From Sternotherus odoratus (taxonomy: Eukaryota; Chordata; Testudines; Kinosternidae): 64,000 nt of DNA. The translations under genes and the position numbers were made by a program. Location: contig JAVMKO010000010.1 of the NCBI GenBank assembly GCA_032164245.1, positions 34,236,189 through 34,300,188 of the forward strand. The letters are read 5' to 3'. The stretch's first letter is position 1; each line of letters opens with the position of its first letter. Below the pieces are notes generated by a model that was not told the origin of the DNA, did no database searches, and worked only from the letters and a program-made list of their open reading frames with translations. Positions 23,816 to 32,874 of the stretch are shown in pieces.

Positions 23816-25444
23816 CTGCTGAGCCTCAGTCACTACAGACCATGTTTCTGGTAAGTGAATCTCTGCTTAGTGCATATGATACATACAGAGCTGCAACCGC
23901 ATCTGGCACACAATCCTGCTGTGACTCCACATTTACCTCTGAAGGATGCACACAGCATCTCTGCTTACTGCAGACAATACTGCCTTAGCTGGCTTCCTCA
24001 GCCCTCCCCATGCTGAGACATGTGGGAGCCATGCCACAGTCCTCTTCCTCTCGGATGTCCGTGGGGAGCACCAATAGTGCGGGATCAGGCCCCATGCTCC
24101 CAGCAGCCAGAAGGAGGCCAGAATATTCTGCACATCCTCCTGATCCTGCACTTTTAATGAGGATAATTGCTCACAAGGAAAACATGGGCAAGAAATGTTC
24201 CTTTCACAAGGCGTTAGCAAGACGGGGAGCAAGGCAAGGCTGGGCGGTGGGTGGCGGAGGAGACGCACCAGTGAACAGCTAGCTCAGAGGAAAGGGAACG
24301 TGTGAGAGACAGGGAGGGGAGGTGGAGGCAAGGGAGGGCTGAGGGGAAGGGAGGCCAGGAGCCTGTGAGAGAAAGTGACAGCTGTACAACTGGGCCTGGG
24401 TCTTTTGCGTCCCACCGTCTGCTCTTTGAAGCCGTCGAGTGAACCTTGAACTGTCCCACCCCTGCCCTGTGGCTGGACCAACCTGGCCGCCTCACCGACC
24501 TGTGAACAGCAGAGCAGGCAGCCTCGCCTCTGCCTTACCCCAGCAGGCCCGTGTGGCGAGAGGCTGCTCCGGCCCACAGGATGAAATATTTAGAGGCGGT
24601 TAGAGCAATTTCATGTCCCGAGCAGAGCGAGCCGATGAATATTTCACAGCACTGCACGACTGCAGGCACTGCCAGCCCCCAAAGCATGCTGGGAAAAGAC
24701 TGAGCGTATGGAAGGGGGAACTTTCTAGAGCCACTTCTCATTCCATGACCCTCTCCCCATCTCTGGGTCTCTCCCACCCTAGCACTGCACCCCAAAGGAA
24801 ATGAAGCCCTCCATGGGGCTCTGGAGACAGGATGTTCCTTGGTCCAACAGAAACAGCCCATCATTTCCAAACCAGGAGCTCCTGCATATCTATCCCCATA
24901 CACCCCTTCTATCTATTCTCTTGAGGTTTTATTCTGCTGTCCACTGCTGTAGTGTCTGAGCACCTTCCACATAAAATCAACAGCAAAAGCAAAGCCCTTA
25001 GCAGACTTCATGGAGGCTCTGGCACCTCCCTCTTTTTGGGGTCAGAACTCGGCTCGGGACAGGGTGTTTTATTTGTGGGTGAAGTTGGGGATAAAAGGAG
25101 TGTTTAAAGACTGAGCATTTCTTACAGTTACAGCTACGAGTCTGTCACAGAGAGGACGGATTCCGTGACTTTACGAGACCTCTGCGACTTCCTGTAAATT
25201 CCGATAATTCAGCCCCTGCGCAGCAGAGCTGGGGCTCTGTCTTCAGCCCCGAGTGGTGGGGCTGTGGCTTCAGCCCTTCACAGCTTGGCGGGGCTCCGGC
25301 TTCAGCTCCATGTGATGGGGCTCCAGCTTCCGTGATTTATTGTTTATTGCCCACGTCCTGTCTGTGACTTTTACTAAAAATACCTGTACCAAAATACCTG
25401 TATCTTACCTATGGTGAAAAGGCTTTCCCAAAGGGGAAGGACTT
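23816..25444. other. Unassigned sequence
   Basis: No gene exon or transposon could be supported. A short near-symmetrical pair GATGAAATATTTAGAG (24580) and GATGAATATTTCACAG (24633) is noted but unexplained. Confidence 0.4.
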
Positions 25445-26690
25445 GCCATGTCTCCTAAAGACAGCCATGCTCTGGACTCGCCTCATCTCCTCTGGAAGAT
25501 TGTTCCAGAGCTGGATCCTCTGGACACTGAATCTTTCATCGCCAGCTCTCACGTGCTTCATCCTGAACTGTCATTTGCACTGTACCAGAGGAGTGCAGCT
25601 ATCACAGGGTTTCAAAGATGTTCAGTCTTTGATGTAGGTGGGGCTGGAGCCACTAATTGTTTTGAAAATTAGGACCAAAGGCCTGAAACTGAGATGAGAA
25701 GCTGACCAGGACCCAGTGGAGGGATGAGAATACAGGCCTGATATGCTCACAGAAGCCTTAACCATGGACAAGTGGACAGCCGCAGTCTGTACCAGCTGGA
25801 ACCTGGGCATCAGCTTCAGACACAATGAGTGACAGTGACAGTGATCCAGCCCGCTGGGGACACATGCCTGGATCACAGGGGCCAGGGCCTTGTCCGGGAG
25901 GAAAGGGCAAAGATTCCTAGTGATTGGAGGGGAAAGAAGCCACTTGGGGAAACTGATGCCATCTGGTCAGCCAGCCTTATTGAGGAATCAGACAGGATCC
26001 CGAGGCTTTGTCCCATTCTGAGAAACGGGGGCTGTGTGACTGCGATGGAAGATGAGATAGACGTCTTGGCAGCTCTTCAAAGCGTTCCCCTTTCCGACTA
26101 ATGTCACTTGGTCTTGTCTGGGTTCAGTGGGAGCCAGCTGCTCTTCGTCCAAGACAGGGGTTCTCAAACTGTGGGTCGTGACCCCTCGGGGGGTCGCCGG
26201 CTGCCTCCCGAGGGGTCGTGAGCTGATTTTGCCGCTGAAAAGCCGTGATCGCTTTCGGGAGCGCTCAGCATGTCCACCGAAAATAGCCGCCGAATAAGCC
26301 GAGGGACAACTTAAAAAGGGGTCGCGGTTCTCAGTACTTTGAGAACCCCTGGTCCAAGAGCTGACTTCCTGTAGGCATTCTGACATGCAGTGATGGTGCT
26401 CCGGCTGCCCGTGAGTTTTCTAGCTGAGCCCATGGTATCTCATTGTCGCTGCCAGCAGGCTCATGCAGATATTGAAGAGAAGCGGAAATAGTAAAGGATC
26501 CCACAAGCGAGAGCCATCTGAGATGAGGAGCAGTTACCCATCATCACGAGTTGTGCTGGGGAGGGACAACTGGAGCCTCTGTAGTGCTGGGCCATCTCCT
26601 GCTATGTCATGTAGGTGGGTTAGCAGCACCCGATGGCCACTGAGTCAAAGGCTGAAGAGGAGCCCAGCATTGTGACCTGGGAGATCTTCC
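25445..26690 (-). pseudogene. L2 LINE 3' part, antisense, split by a hAT
   Basis: The minus strand follows the layout of L2-type LINEs: an RT C-terminal and tail region with 'GGGTTCAGTGGGAGCCAGCT' (26119), 'GTGACAGTGATCCAGCC' (25833) and 'GACCAAAGGCCTGAAACTGA' (25673), and upstream RT text near 26440-26690 with 'CTCATGCAGATATTGAAGAG'. There is no open RT frame. It is interrupted at 26155-26351 by a hAT whose TSD (GTCCAAGA) is L2 sequence. A second L2 piece lies at 57880-58300. Confidence 0.7.
26155..26351. mobile_element. hAT (Charlie-like) MITE with perfect 8-bp TSD
   Basis: CAGGGGTTCTCAAACTGTGG at the left matches the inverse of TACTTTGAGAACCCCTG at the right. GTCCAAGA is duplicated exactly at 26147-26154 and 26352-26359. 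The 197-bp element has no coding region. It sits inside the antisense L2 and is therefore younger than it. Confidence 0.95.
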
Positions 26691-26770
26691 CTGTGTCCAT
26701 AACCACAACAGGCTGTCTTCTAGTGTCTCTCACCCACCCTTCAGCCTTGCCATTCTCCCCAGTACATCCC

Positions 26771-26961
26771 TGACTGTCTTGGCTAATAGTCATTGATGGA
26801 CCTATCCTCCTGGAACTGATCTAGCTCATTTTTTAACCCTGTTATACTTTTGGCCCTCACAACATGCCCTGGCAATGAGTTCCACAGGTTGACTGTACGT
26901 TGTGTGAAGAAGTACTTCCTTCTGTTTGTTTTAAACCTGCTGCCTATTCATTTCATTGGTG
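26771..26961 (-). mobile_element. CR1-like LINE fragment, antisense
   Basis: Text such as TCATTGATGGACCTATCCTC, GAGTTCCACAGGTTGACTGT, TGTGTGAAGAAGTACTTCCT and TTAAACCTGCTGCCTATTCA is the antisense 3' region of a widespread sauropsid CR1 type. It is truncated at 26961 by the solo LTR insertion. Confidence 0.7.
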
Positions 26962-26966
26962 ACTCC

Positions 26967-27627
26967 TGTGATGGAGTAGGAATACTGTGTGTGTGCCTCA
27001 GTTTCCCCTATGCATTTCTTGAGCGTCTATGTGAAGGGATAAGGATGTGTAGTTGATGCAAAGCAGAGAGACAGTGTAAGCAAGTAGCTGATGCCCTCCC
27101 CCTCTCTGCAGGTGTCCATACCTGGAGCTGTAATCTGACTCCAAGTGGGGGAGGGAGGTCATCTGACCTGGCTGAGCACGGGCGGAGGAGGGGCTGGAGA
27201 GAGTGACTTTCAGTTTGGAGTCTGAAGCTGGCTGGGCAAGAGGGAGGCAGGCCCAGACAGGGTCTGGCCTCCCTGGGCCCCCAAAATGGATCCAGCTGAG
27301 GGGTTTGGGTACCTACAAGCTCGGTGTTAGACCATGTACCTGTCGACTGAAAGACCTCTGTTTTACTGGCTGGCTGAGAGTCACATCTGACTGTGGCTCC
27401 CCCAGGACCCCACCTGGGCAGGCTCGCTGAGGGGAAGCACACGGAGGAGCAGAAGGTGCTGAATGCTCTGAGGTCAGACCCAGGAAGATGGAAGCAGGAA
27501 CCGGGTGAAGCTCCTAGCCTTGGAGACAGGCTGTGTATGGAGAGGATGCTCCCCCCCCCACCCCCCGGAGTCCTAACTGGCTTCCTAGGGAGCGGTTCCA
27601 GAGCATTGCCCCAGGCACTCCGTGACA
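26967..27627 (+). mobile_element. Solo LTR (family LTR-X), plus orientation, 5-bp TSD
   Basis: Starts TGTGATGGAGTAGGAATAC and ends GGCACTCCGTGACA; ACTCC flanks both ends (26962-26966, 27628-27632). It is the reverse complement family member of the LTRs at 45564-46161 and 47072-47639: shared blocks include CCAAAATGGATCCAGCTGAG, TTTTACTGGCTGGCTGAGAG and GGCTGTGTATGGAGAGG. The C run at 27552-27566 varies in length between copies. Orientation is set from the primer-binding site of the 47-kb copy. Confidence 0.85.
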
Positions 27628-27632
27628 ACTCC

Positions 27633-27918
27633 AGTGTAGATGGCAGGTGGGTTCCCCTACCGGCCACTGAGGGTATGGCATGGACAAGGCAGTGGACTTT
27701 GAAGACTGCCTGAGGCGGTTTGTTTACAGAGACTTTGATACGCCAAGATGGGGGAAACTATTGTGACGTGGCTGGGGGGGCAAGCCACGGAGAGGAAGCA
27801 CTGCAGCTCGTGACACGTGAGAGATGCTGCCGGGTGAAAGATTGGGACAAGGGGCCTGAGAATGCGCAAGAGGCACCACAGTGGTGAGTGGAGTGAATCT
27901 CATGACCTCCCCCTTTTA
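27633..27918. other. Unassigned; resembles possible retroelement internal sequence
   Basis: A frame near 27687-27750 reads as a DFEDCLRRFVYRDFD-like peptide before a stop, which looks protein-like. It directly follows the solo LTR, but the ACTCC duplication says the LTR is solo, so this may belong to the older host repeat. I do not assign a family. Confidence 0.3.
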
Positions 27919-28213
27919 GGGAATGTCTTCACTACCCGCCGGATCAGTGAGTAGCGATCGATCTTTTGGTGATCAATTTATCGTGTCTCATTAAGACGCA
28001 ATAAATAGATCGCCAAAGGCACTCCCGTCAACTCCGGAACTCCATCTCACCAAGAGACACAAGATGGAGTCGACGGGGGAGCCCACTGCCGACCGCTGCT
28101 GCTGTGATGACGGCAGGTAAGTCGGCCGAAGATACGCCAACTTCAGCTACATTATTCACGTAGCTGAAGTTCCGTATCTTCGGTCGACCTCTCCCCTTAG
28201 TGTAGACCAGCCC
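27919..28213. mobile_element. PIF/Harbinger-type MITE, TTA target duplication
   Basis: GGGAATGTCTTCACTACCC at the left and TTAGTGTAGACCAGCCC at the right are imperfect inverted repeats. TTA lies outside both (27916-27918, 28214-28216), the 3-bp duplication typical of Harbinger. An internal hairpin (28126-28150 against 28160-28183) carries the AACTTCAGCTAC/GTAGCTGAAGTT motif. It is 295 bp with no transposase. Confidence 0.8.
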
Positions 28214-28220
28214 TTAGTCA

Positions 28221-28395
28221 TCTCTTTTCCAAGCTGAACAGTCCCAGTCTTTTTCTCTCTCCTAATATGGAAGCGGTAAGGGATTATATTTTCCAATGTG
28301 CATTACTTTCCATTTATAAATCTTGAATTTCATTTGCCATTTTGTTGCCCAATCATCCAGTTTTGTGAGAGCCCATTGTAACTCTTCTCAGTTCA
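28221..28395 (-). pseudogene. CR1 LINE RT C-terminal region, antisense
   Basis: The minus strand reads through text encoding CR1 residues: KMANEIQDL-like and KVMHIGK-like blocks (complement of 28295-28350) and the terminal LGLFSLEK-like block (complement of 28225-28250). An internal deletion joins the two blocks near 28270. No open frame. Confidence 0.75.
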
Positions 28396-28409
28396 TTTAG
28401 CTTCTTGCA

Positions 28410-28800
28410 AAGACTTGTCTTCCTTGAGTGTTCCTGGATTGTCCAGTGGCCCACTGACTGGCCGGCTTCTGGCTTCTGATGTACTAAAAAAAAATTGCTG
28501 TTAGGTTTTTTCTTTTACTAGTTGCTCTTCAAATCCTTTTGGGGCCTGCCTAATTATACTTTCATATTTAACTTGCCAGAGTTTGTGTTCCTTTCTATTT
28601 TCCTCAGCAGGATTTGACTTCTAATTTTTGAAGGTTGGCTTTTTGCCTCTAACTGCCTCTTTTACTCTGTTGTTTAGCTATGATTGCATATTTGGGGGTC
28701 TTATTTTTTGTTTTTGTTTTTCATTTGAGGTATACACTTAATTTGAGATTCTATTATGGGTTGTTGTTTTTTCAATTCCATGCAGTTTGCAGGCATGATG
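28410..28800 (-). pseudogene. CR1 LINE ORF2 linker region, antisense, second copy
   Basis: Parallel to 18030-18590: shared blocks include GTCCAGTGGCCCACTGACTG, TTCTGATGTACTAAAAAAAA, TTGCCAGAGTTTGTGTTCCT and TCTTTTACTCTGTTGTTTAG. It lies antisense to the CR1 frame and is heavily mutated. Confidence 0.75.
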
Positions 28801-28857
28801 CTTGTGAAATTGCACAAGTTGTTGTTAAATGTGAACTACAGGCCCAGAAAGGAGGTT

Positions 28858-29220
28858 CGTATCATTTCCAGGAGCTGCATGAGGAGGAGTTTGAAGTAAA
28901 AATGACTCAAGCGGTACTTGTTTCCAGAACACAATTTTAGAAGTTTAGCCAAGACACACAAAATAGTCCAACCGTACCACAGCTTGAGAGAGTGACTCTA
29001 TGGACAGGCAATAGAAAAAGCCCAAGCACCTCCAAGCATAAGAAAGTATTGAGACTGTGGAGATGGAATTACTTCCACATCAATGACCTTGTGTCATGAT
29101 ACCACATGGCCCGAGGTCAGAAATGCTAAGTATAAAGCGCCCTGCCCAGCTGGGTATTGAGAAATGTGAGACAAGAGCCTGAAATGCCACTGAAGGAAAT
29201 TTGTGACATCTGAGGCTAAT
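28858..29220 (+). pseudogene. Decayed Ty3/Gypsy pol, RNase H to integrase N-terminal part
   Basis: Plus-strand pieces read as Gypsy pol: an EEEFEVKMTQAVLVSRTQF segment (28886-28940) from the linker after RNase H, LERVTLWTGN (28984-29013), and SEMLSIKRPAQLGIEKC (29118-29168), which matches the integrase zinc-domain region around the usual HLGIEKC text, with the second His already changed. Stops and frameshifts make it non-functional. The sequence is interrupted at 29221-29224 by a younger LTR element and resumes at 33090. Confidence 0.75.
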
Positions 29221-29224
29221 AAAG

Positions 29225-29651
29225 TGGGACAGACCGCTCTCTCACCCCTTCTCAGGAACAGGCAGGAAACCCTTCTTTGCTCCAAACAGTGCTCTTTAAT
29301 CACAGTGCAGGACCCCACCACCAATATATACAGCTTTATACAATCCAGTCTTCAGCTTACAGCTCTTCAGACTCTATATAGTCCAGCTTACAGTTTACAA
29401 CTCCAACACCCAGCTCTGACTAGCTCCAACCACCACCTCACTCTATACCATCCCCACCACACTGGGCTTGCCTTCTCGCAGGCCTTTTATCCCCCTGAGG
29501 AGGCTGCCACCAGGTGCAACCCCTCAAGTCTAATTGCCCTGCAGCCCAGGTGGCTGATTAGCCTTTCTGCAAGGGAGGTTTGCAGGCTTCTGCTCCCTCT
29601 TAAAGGGCCGGCAGGGCTGGCTCAGGCACTCCTGGCCAGCACCCTGCCACA
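29225..29651 (-). repeat. 3' LTR of the Gag-protease element (427 bp)
   Basis: Plus-strand ends are TGGGACAGACC (normally TGTGACAG; one base changed) and ACCCTGCCACA. On the coding strand a TATAAA box (complement of 29335-29340) precedes an ATTAAA poly(A) signal (complement of 29295-29300), giving a short U3-R-U5 layout. It differs from the 5' LTR at three sites: near the right-hand copy's TGTG terminus, at CCATCCCC versus CAGCCCC, and at CAAGTCT versus CAAGGCT. Confidence 0.95.
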
Positions 29652-29664
29652 CACCTCCCCCCTT
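29652..29664 (-). promoter_or_regulatory. Polypurine tract
   Basis: The coding strand reads AAGGGGGGAGGTG directly against the 3' LTR, the expected position and composition for the plus-strand primer of reverse transcription. Confidence 0.8.
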
Positions 29665-29695
29665 AGCCTAGCCCCATCGGGCTGGCTCGGACCCC

Positions 29696-31429
29696 TCAAT
29701 ATTTTCCTATTAGATCCAACAGGGCCCTTGAACCTTTTTTCCTCATTTCCTTTACCATGGCAGCATGGTCCCTAGGTTTCTGGGTGTCATGCCCGGCCAT
29801 GGCAGAGAGCCCTGCTGCCTTTTTAGGGCTAGGGCCAGCCTCCTCTGCCTCGGCTTCCAGCGCGACCACGGCAGAGAGCCCTACTTCCAGCCTTGCGCAA
29901 TAAAGGCAGGGTATCGGCCGCCCCTGTGCCCTTCGGCGCTCACACCACTCGCATGGTGGCAGCCGCTCCAACCCCTGCTCAGATGGTGCCTCGCAACACA
30001 GGGCAACTTCCCCTGCCTCAATTTCCCCCTGGCTATCACACAAGCTCGGGGCTTCCTCTTCTGTGGAGCTCTCCTCCTGTCCTAGTCTCTGTCGTTCAGG
30101 GCTAGCTAGACCCTTCACTGGGTTATTGGGCTGACTCCCGCCCCTTCGCTTGGCCGAACCCCCCGTACGGGTTCGCACGCTCGGCCTCGGGGCAGCCTGG
30201 GGCCTCATACCTCCCACCGGGCCCCAGTCCCGCCCAATAATTACGGGGCACGGCAACCCCTCCGGCACCCCGACCCGCTTCCAGCGGAATCGTCCGCTGA
30301 TTTCTAGGGGGACCTGGGCCACCCGACAGGTCTTCCTGTCCCCATGGACGCACTGTAGGTCCATGGTAGCCCCCGGAATTAGCCACTCGGGGCGTACCAA
30401 CGCCCTGCGGACGAGCGTACAGGGAGAGGCTGAATCCACTACCCCCGGTTGGGACTTCCTTCCCACCTGTACCCGCAGAGTGGGTATCCCCTTATGCGGT
30501 TTCCGCCCCCAAACCTCGGTCCACGCACACCAATCGGTGTAGCCACAGTCCATGGCAGGGCAGTCCCTCTTAATGTGCCCTGGCTTCCCACACTGCCAGC
30601 AGGTAAGCCGGGCCACTCTTCCTGGCAACCCCCTGGGCTCCCCATCAGTCCCTTTTCCTTTAGCTGGGGGGGAGTTCATGGGCCAATGCCCCAAATCCCG
30701 GACCCGTCGCGGTCGGTCTTCTCCCCGAGGTCCCTCTGCCTCGACGTATTCCTCGGTCAGGCGCACCGCAGACTCCACCGTCTCCGGCTGGTGCCTCCTG
30801 ACCCAGGTACGGACAGTCTCAGGGAGGCTGAGCAAAAACTGCTCCATGATCAGGGAGTCCATGATTTCTTCCCCAGACCGGGCCTCTGGCCTCAGCCAAC
30901 GCGTCGCCCAGTCTCTCAGCCTTTGGGCAAACGCCCGGGGCCGCACCGCCTGCGTCCAGCAGGCCGCCCGTAACTTCTGTCGGTATCTCTCTGCAGATAA
31001 GCCGACCCGGTCCAAAATGGCCGCTCTGACAATTTCAAAGTCCTGGGCCTCTGCATTCCCCAGGGCCATGTAGGCCGCCTGGGCTTCGCCCACGAGGTAT
31101 GGAGCGAGCCGGAGGGCCCAGGTGGTCCGCTCCCACCTGGCTGTGGTGGCTACCCTCTCAAACGTGCCCAGGAAGGCATCGGGGTCATCCGCCGGGCTCA
31201 TCTTGCAGAGTCCCCAGCCCGGCGGCCGCATGCCTTCTCCTGCCCCTGGACTCACCAGCAGCTGCAGGAGTTTCGCCTGGGTACTTGCTTGCTCCTGGAT
31301 GAATTCCTGCAGCCTCTTCTGCTGCTCTGCCTGAGCCAGCTGCATCTCCTGGTGGATTTGTTGCAAGGCGTGCATGGTCTGCTGGGTCTGCTTTTGCTTC
31401 TCCACGAGCCACTCCAGGGTTCCCTCCAT
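29696..31429 (-). CDS. gag: Gag-protease polyprotein with SCAN-like domain, intact (577 aa)
   Basis: Single uninterrupted frame from ATG at 31429 to TGA at 29696; this start is the first Met after the primer-binding site. Residues 1-58 are Gln-rich and likely coiled coil. Residues about 75-235 are a capsid region whose 146-230 part follows the SCAN pattern (YRQKLRAACW, LRDWATRWLRPEA, LIMEQFLLSLPE, WVRRHQPETVESAV). A CCHC knuckle has C277, C280, H285, C290, for RNA binding. Residues 315-403 look like a retropepsin: a VDSAS motif (D332 S333 A334) and a CPVIIGRDWG second motif. The tail holds CX2C-X11-CX2C (C493, C496, C508, C511) and a basic C-terminus. Known: SCAN domains derive from Gmr1-like gag. 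Inferred: forms particles and packages its own RNA, with RT and integrase supplied in trans. The DSA triad departs from the usual DS/TG, so protease activity is uncertain. Confidence 0.9.
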   Translation of the reverse strand: MEGTLEWLVEKQKQTQQTMHALQQIHQEMQLAQAEQQKRLQEFIQEQASTQAKLLQLLVSPGAGEGMRPPGWGLCKMSPADDPDAFLGTFERVATTARWERTTWALRLAPYLVGEAQAAYMALGNAEAQDFEIVRAAILDRVGLSAERYRQKLRAACWTQAVRPRAFAQRLRDWATRWLRPEARSGEEIMDSLIMEQFLLSLPETVRTWVRRHQPETVESAVRLTEEYVEAEGPRGEDRPRRVRDLGHWPMNSPPAKGKGTDGEPRGLPGRVARLTCWQCGKPGHIKRDCPAMDCGYTDWCAWTEVWGRKPHKGIPTLRVQVGRKSQPGVVDSASPCTLVRRALVRPEWLIPGATMDLQCVHGDRKTCRVAQVPLEISGRFRWKRVGVPEGLPCPVIIGRDWGPVGGMRPQAAPRPSVRTRTGGSAKRRGGSQPNNPVKGLASPERQRLGQEESSTEEEAPSLCDSQGEIEAGEVALCCEAPSEQGLERLPPCEWCERRRAQGRPIPCLYCARLEVGLSAVVALEAEAEEAGPSPKKAAGLSAMAGHDTQKPRDHAAMVKEMRKKGSRALLDLIGKY

Positions 31430-31460
31430 CTTGGGGCGACAAGTTGTGTTGCTGGTGTAG

Positions 31461-31480
31461 CGATCCCACCTCTGACACCA
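31461..31480 (-). promoter_or_regulatory. Primer-binding site, tRNA-Leu-like
   Basis: The coding strand reads TGGTGTCAGAGGTGGGATCG, two bases downstream of the 5' LTR. It matches the complement of the 3' end of vertebrate tRNA-Leu as I remember it (ATCCCACnnCTGACA plus CCA), with one or two mismatches. The LTR family at 47 kb has a different tRNA-Leu-like site. Confidence 0.75.
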
Positions 31481-31706
31481 CGTGTGACAGACCGCTCTCT
31501 CACCCCTTCTCAGGAACAGGCAGGAAACCCTTCTTTGCTCCAAACAGTGCTCTTTAATCACAGTGCAGGACCCCACCACCAATATATACAGCTTTATACA
31601 ATCCAGTCTTCAGCTTACAGCTCTTCAGACTCTATATAGTCCAGCTTACAGTTTACAACTCCAACACCCAGCTCTGACTAGCTCCAACCACCACCTCACT
31701 CTATAC

Positions 31707-32874
31707 CAGGGGTCTCCAAACTACGGCCCGCGGGCCGGATGCGGCCCACGAGGCCCTCTCATCCGGCCCGTGGAGATCTTTTTGTCTACGCGGAAAGGGG
31801 GGTGGTGGCGGGTGGTTTCCCATTGGCCGCGCTGCGGAGCCCCGCTCCCCAGCCTGCGCTGCTCCCTTGCGCGCGACTCCAGCGAACGCCGGGCAGCGGG
31901 GAGGTCGGCGCCGCGTCCCGGTTCCTGCCTGCGGCGGTCGCCGGCGGACTCCCGGCAGCGGCGGCGAGTGAGTGGCGCTGGGGAGGGGAGCGGGCAGGTT
32001 CTCCCGGTGCTGCGGCCGCGTCCCTTCCCCCTGCCGCACATGCGGGGCCGGGCTGGGGTGAGCAGCCCCGCAAAACAACCCTCCCGTCACCGGAAGCGGA
32101 CGGGGCGGGTGCCCGGGAGCGCCGGGCGGGTGGGCGGCGGGGGAAGTGAGACCCGCTGCCGCGCCCCGCTCGCCGCGGGACCCCAGGCACGAGAGCGAAC
32201 CGGGAGAGGGGGGTTGTAGAAGCCGTGGCGGGCCAGCAAAGGAGACCAGCCCAGAAACTTGTCAGCCCGACTTCACTTCTAGTGGCCCGCTGGAGATAGG
32301 AGACCGGCCGGGGGGGGGCTGCGGGAGATCGGCGGGGGGGGGGGGCGGGAGGCAGGAGATCGGCGGAGGGGGGGCGGGAGGCAGGAGACCGACCGGGGGG
32401 GCCGCGGGAAGTAGGAGATCGGCCGGGGGGGTCCCTCGGGTGGCGGGAGATCGGCCGGGGGGGGGGGGGGGGCCGCGGAAGGCAGGAGATCGGCCGGGGG
32501 GGGGGGGGGCACGGGAGGTAGGAGACCGGCAGGGGGGCCCTCGGGCGGCGGGAGATCGGCGGGGGGGGCGCGGGAGGCAGGAGGGGGGGGGAGCTCAGGC
32601 GGCGGGAGACTGGCTGGGGGCGGGGGGCGCGGGAGGCAGGAGGGGGGGGGGGAAAGCGCAGGCGGCGGGAGACTGGCCGGGGGCGGGGGGCCCTGCGGGT
32701 GGGGGGGGGGGGGGTGCGGGCGGCGGGAGGCCCCTACGGTCTGCCGTACAGGGCCCCAAAATTCCTGTCGCCGGCCCTGCCTCCCCCCCGCCCCCACCCT
32801 CTTATCTTGTCGGCCCCCGAACTGTTATTTGATAGTTAATGCGGCCCTCAGGCTGAAAAGTTTGGAGACCCCTG
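31707..32874. mobile_element. hAT transposon, 1,168 bp, perfect 8-bp TSD, inside the 5' LTR
   Basis: CAGGGGTCTCCAAACTACGG at the left is inverted as GTTTGGAGACCCCTG at the right. CTCTATAC is duplicated exactly (31699-31706, 32875-32882). Subterminal CGGCCCGCGGGCCGGATGCG and AATGCGGCCCTCAGG blocks are typical of this amniote hAT type. The interior is very GC- and CpG-rich, with arginine/glycine/proline-rich chance frames and no transposase. Its 3' half contains an end of the CAGGGCCGGCGACAG family. Confidence 0.95.
32290..32779. mobile_element. Second hAT family (as at 17366) nested in the hAT; right end and G-rich tandem array
   Basis: GGGGCCCCAAAATTCC / TGTCGCCGGCCCTG at 32750-32779 is the same right end as 17756-17785. 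To its left is an array of GGCGGGAGATCGGCCGGGGG units with G runs of up to about 14, much longer than at 17.6 kb. The matching left end is missing, so the copy is truncated or the start (given approximately) was lost by deletion. Confidence 0.7.

Noticed and set aside
27008..27667. 219-codon minus-strand frame
   Set aside because: Lies almost entirely in the antisense of a solo LTR.
30123..31073. Frames opposite the gag gene, up to about 174 codons
   Set aside because: Antisense shadows of the GC-rich gag frame.
31522..31582. Upstream extension of the gag frame into the LTR, starting at an earlier Met
   Set aside because: That Met lies inside the LTR, upstream of the primer-binding site and likely near or before the transcript start; the Met at 31429 is the first after the leader.
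31563..32832. Several frames of 100-230 codons rich in Arg/Gly/Pro
   Set aside because: Chance frames in the CpG- and G-rich interior of the hAT; no transposase motif.
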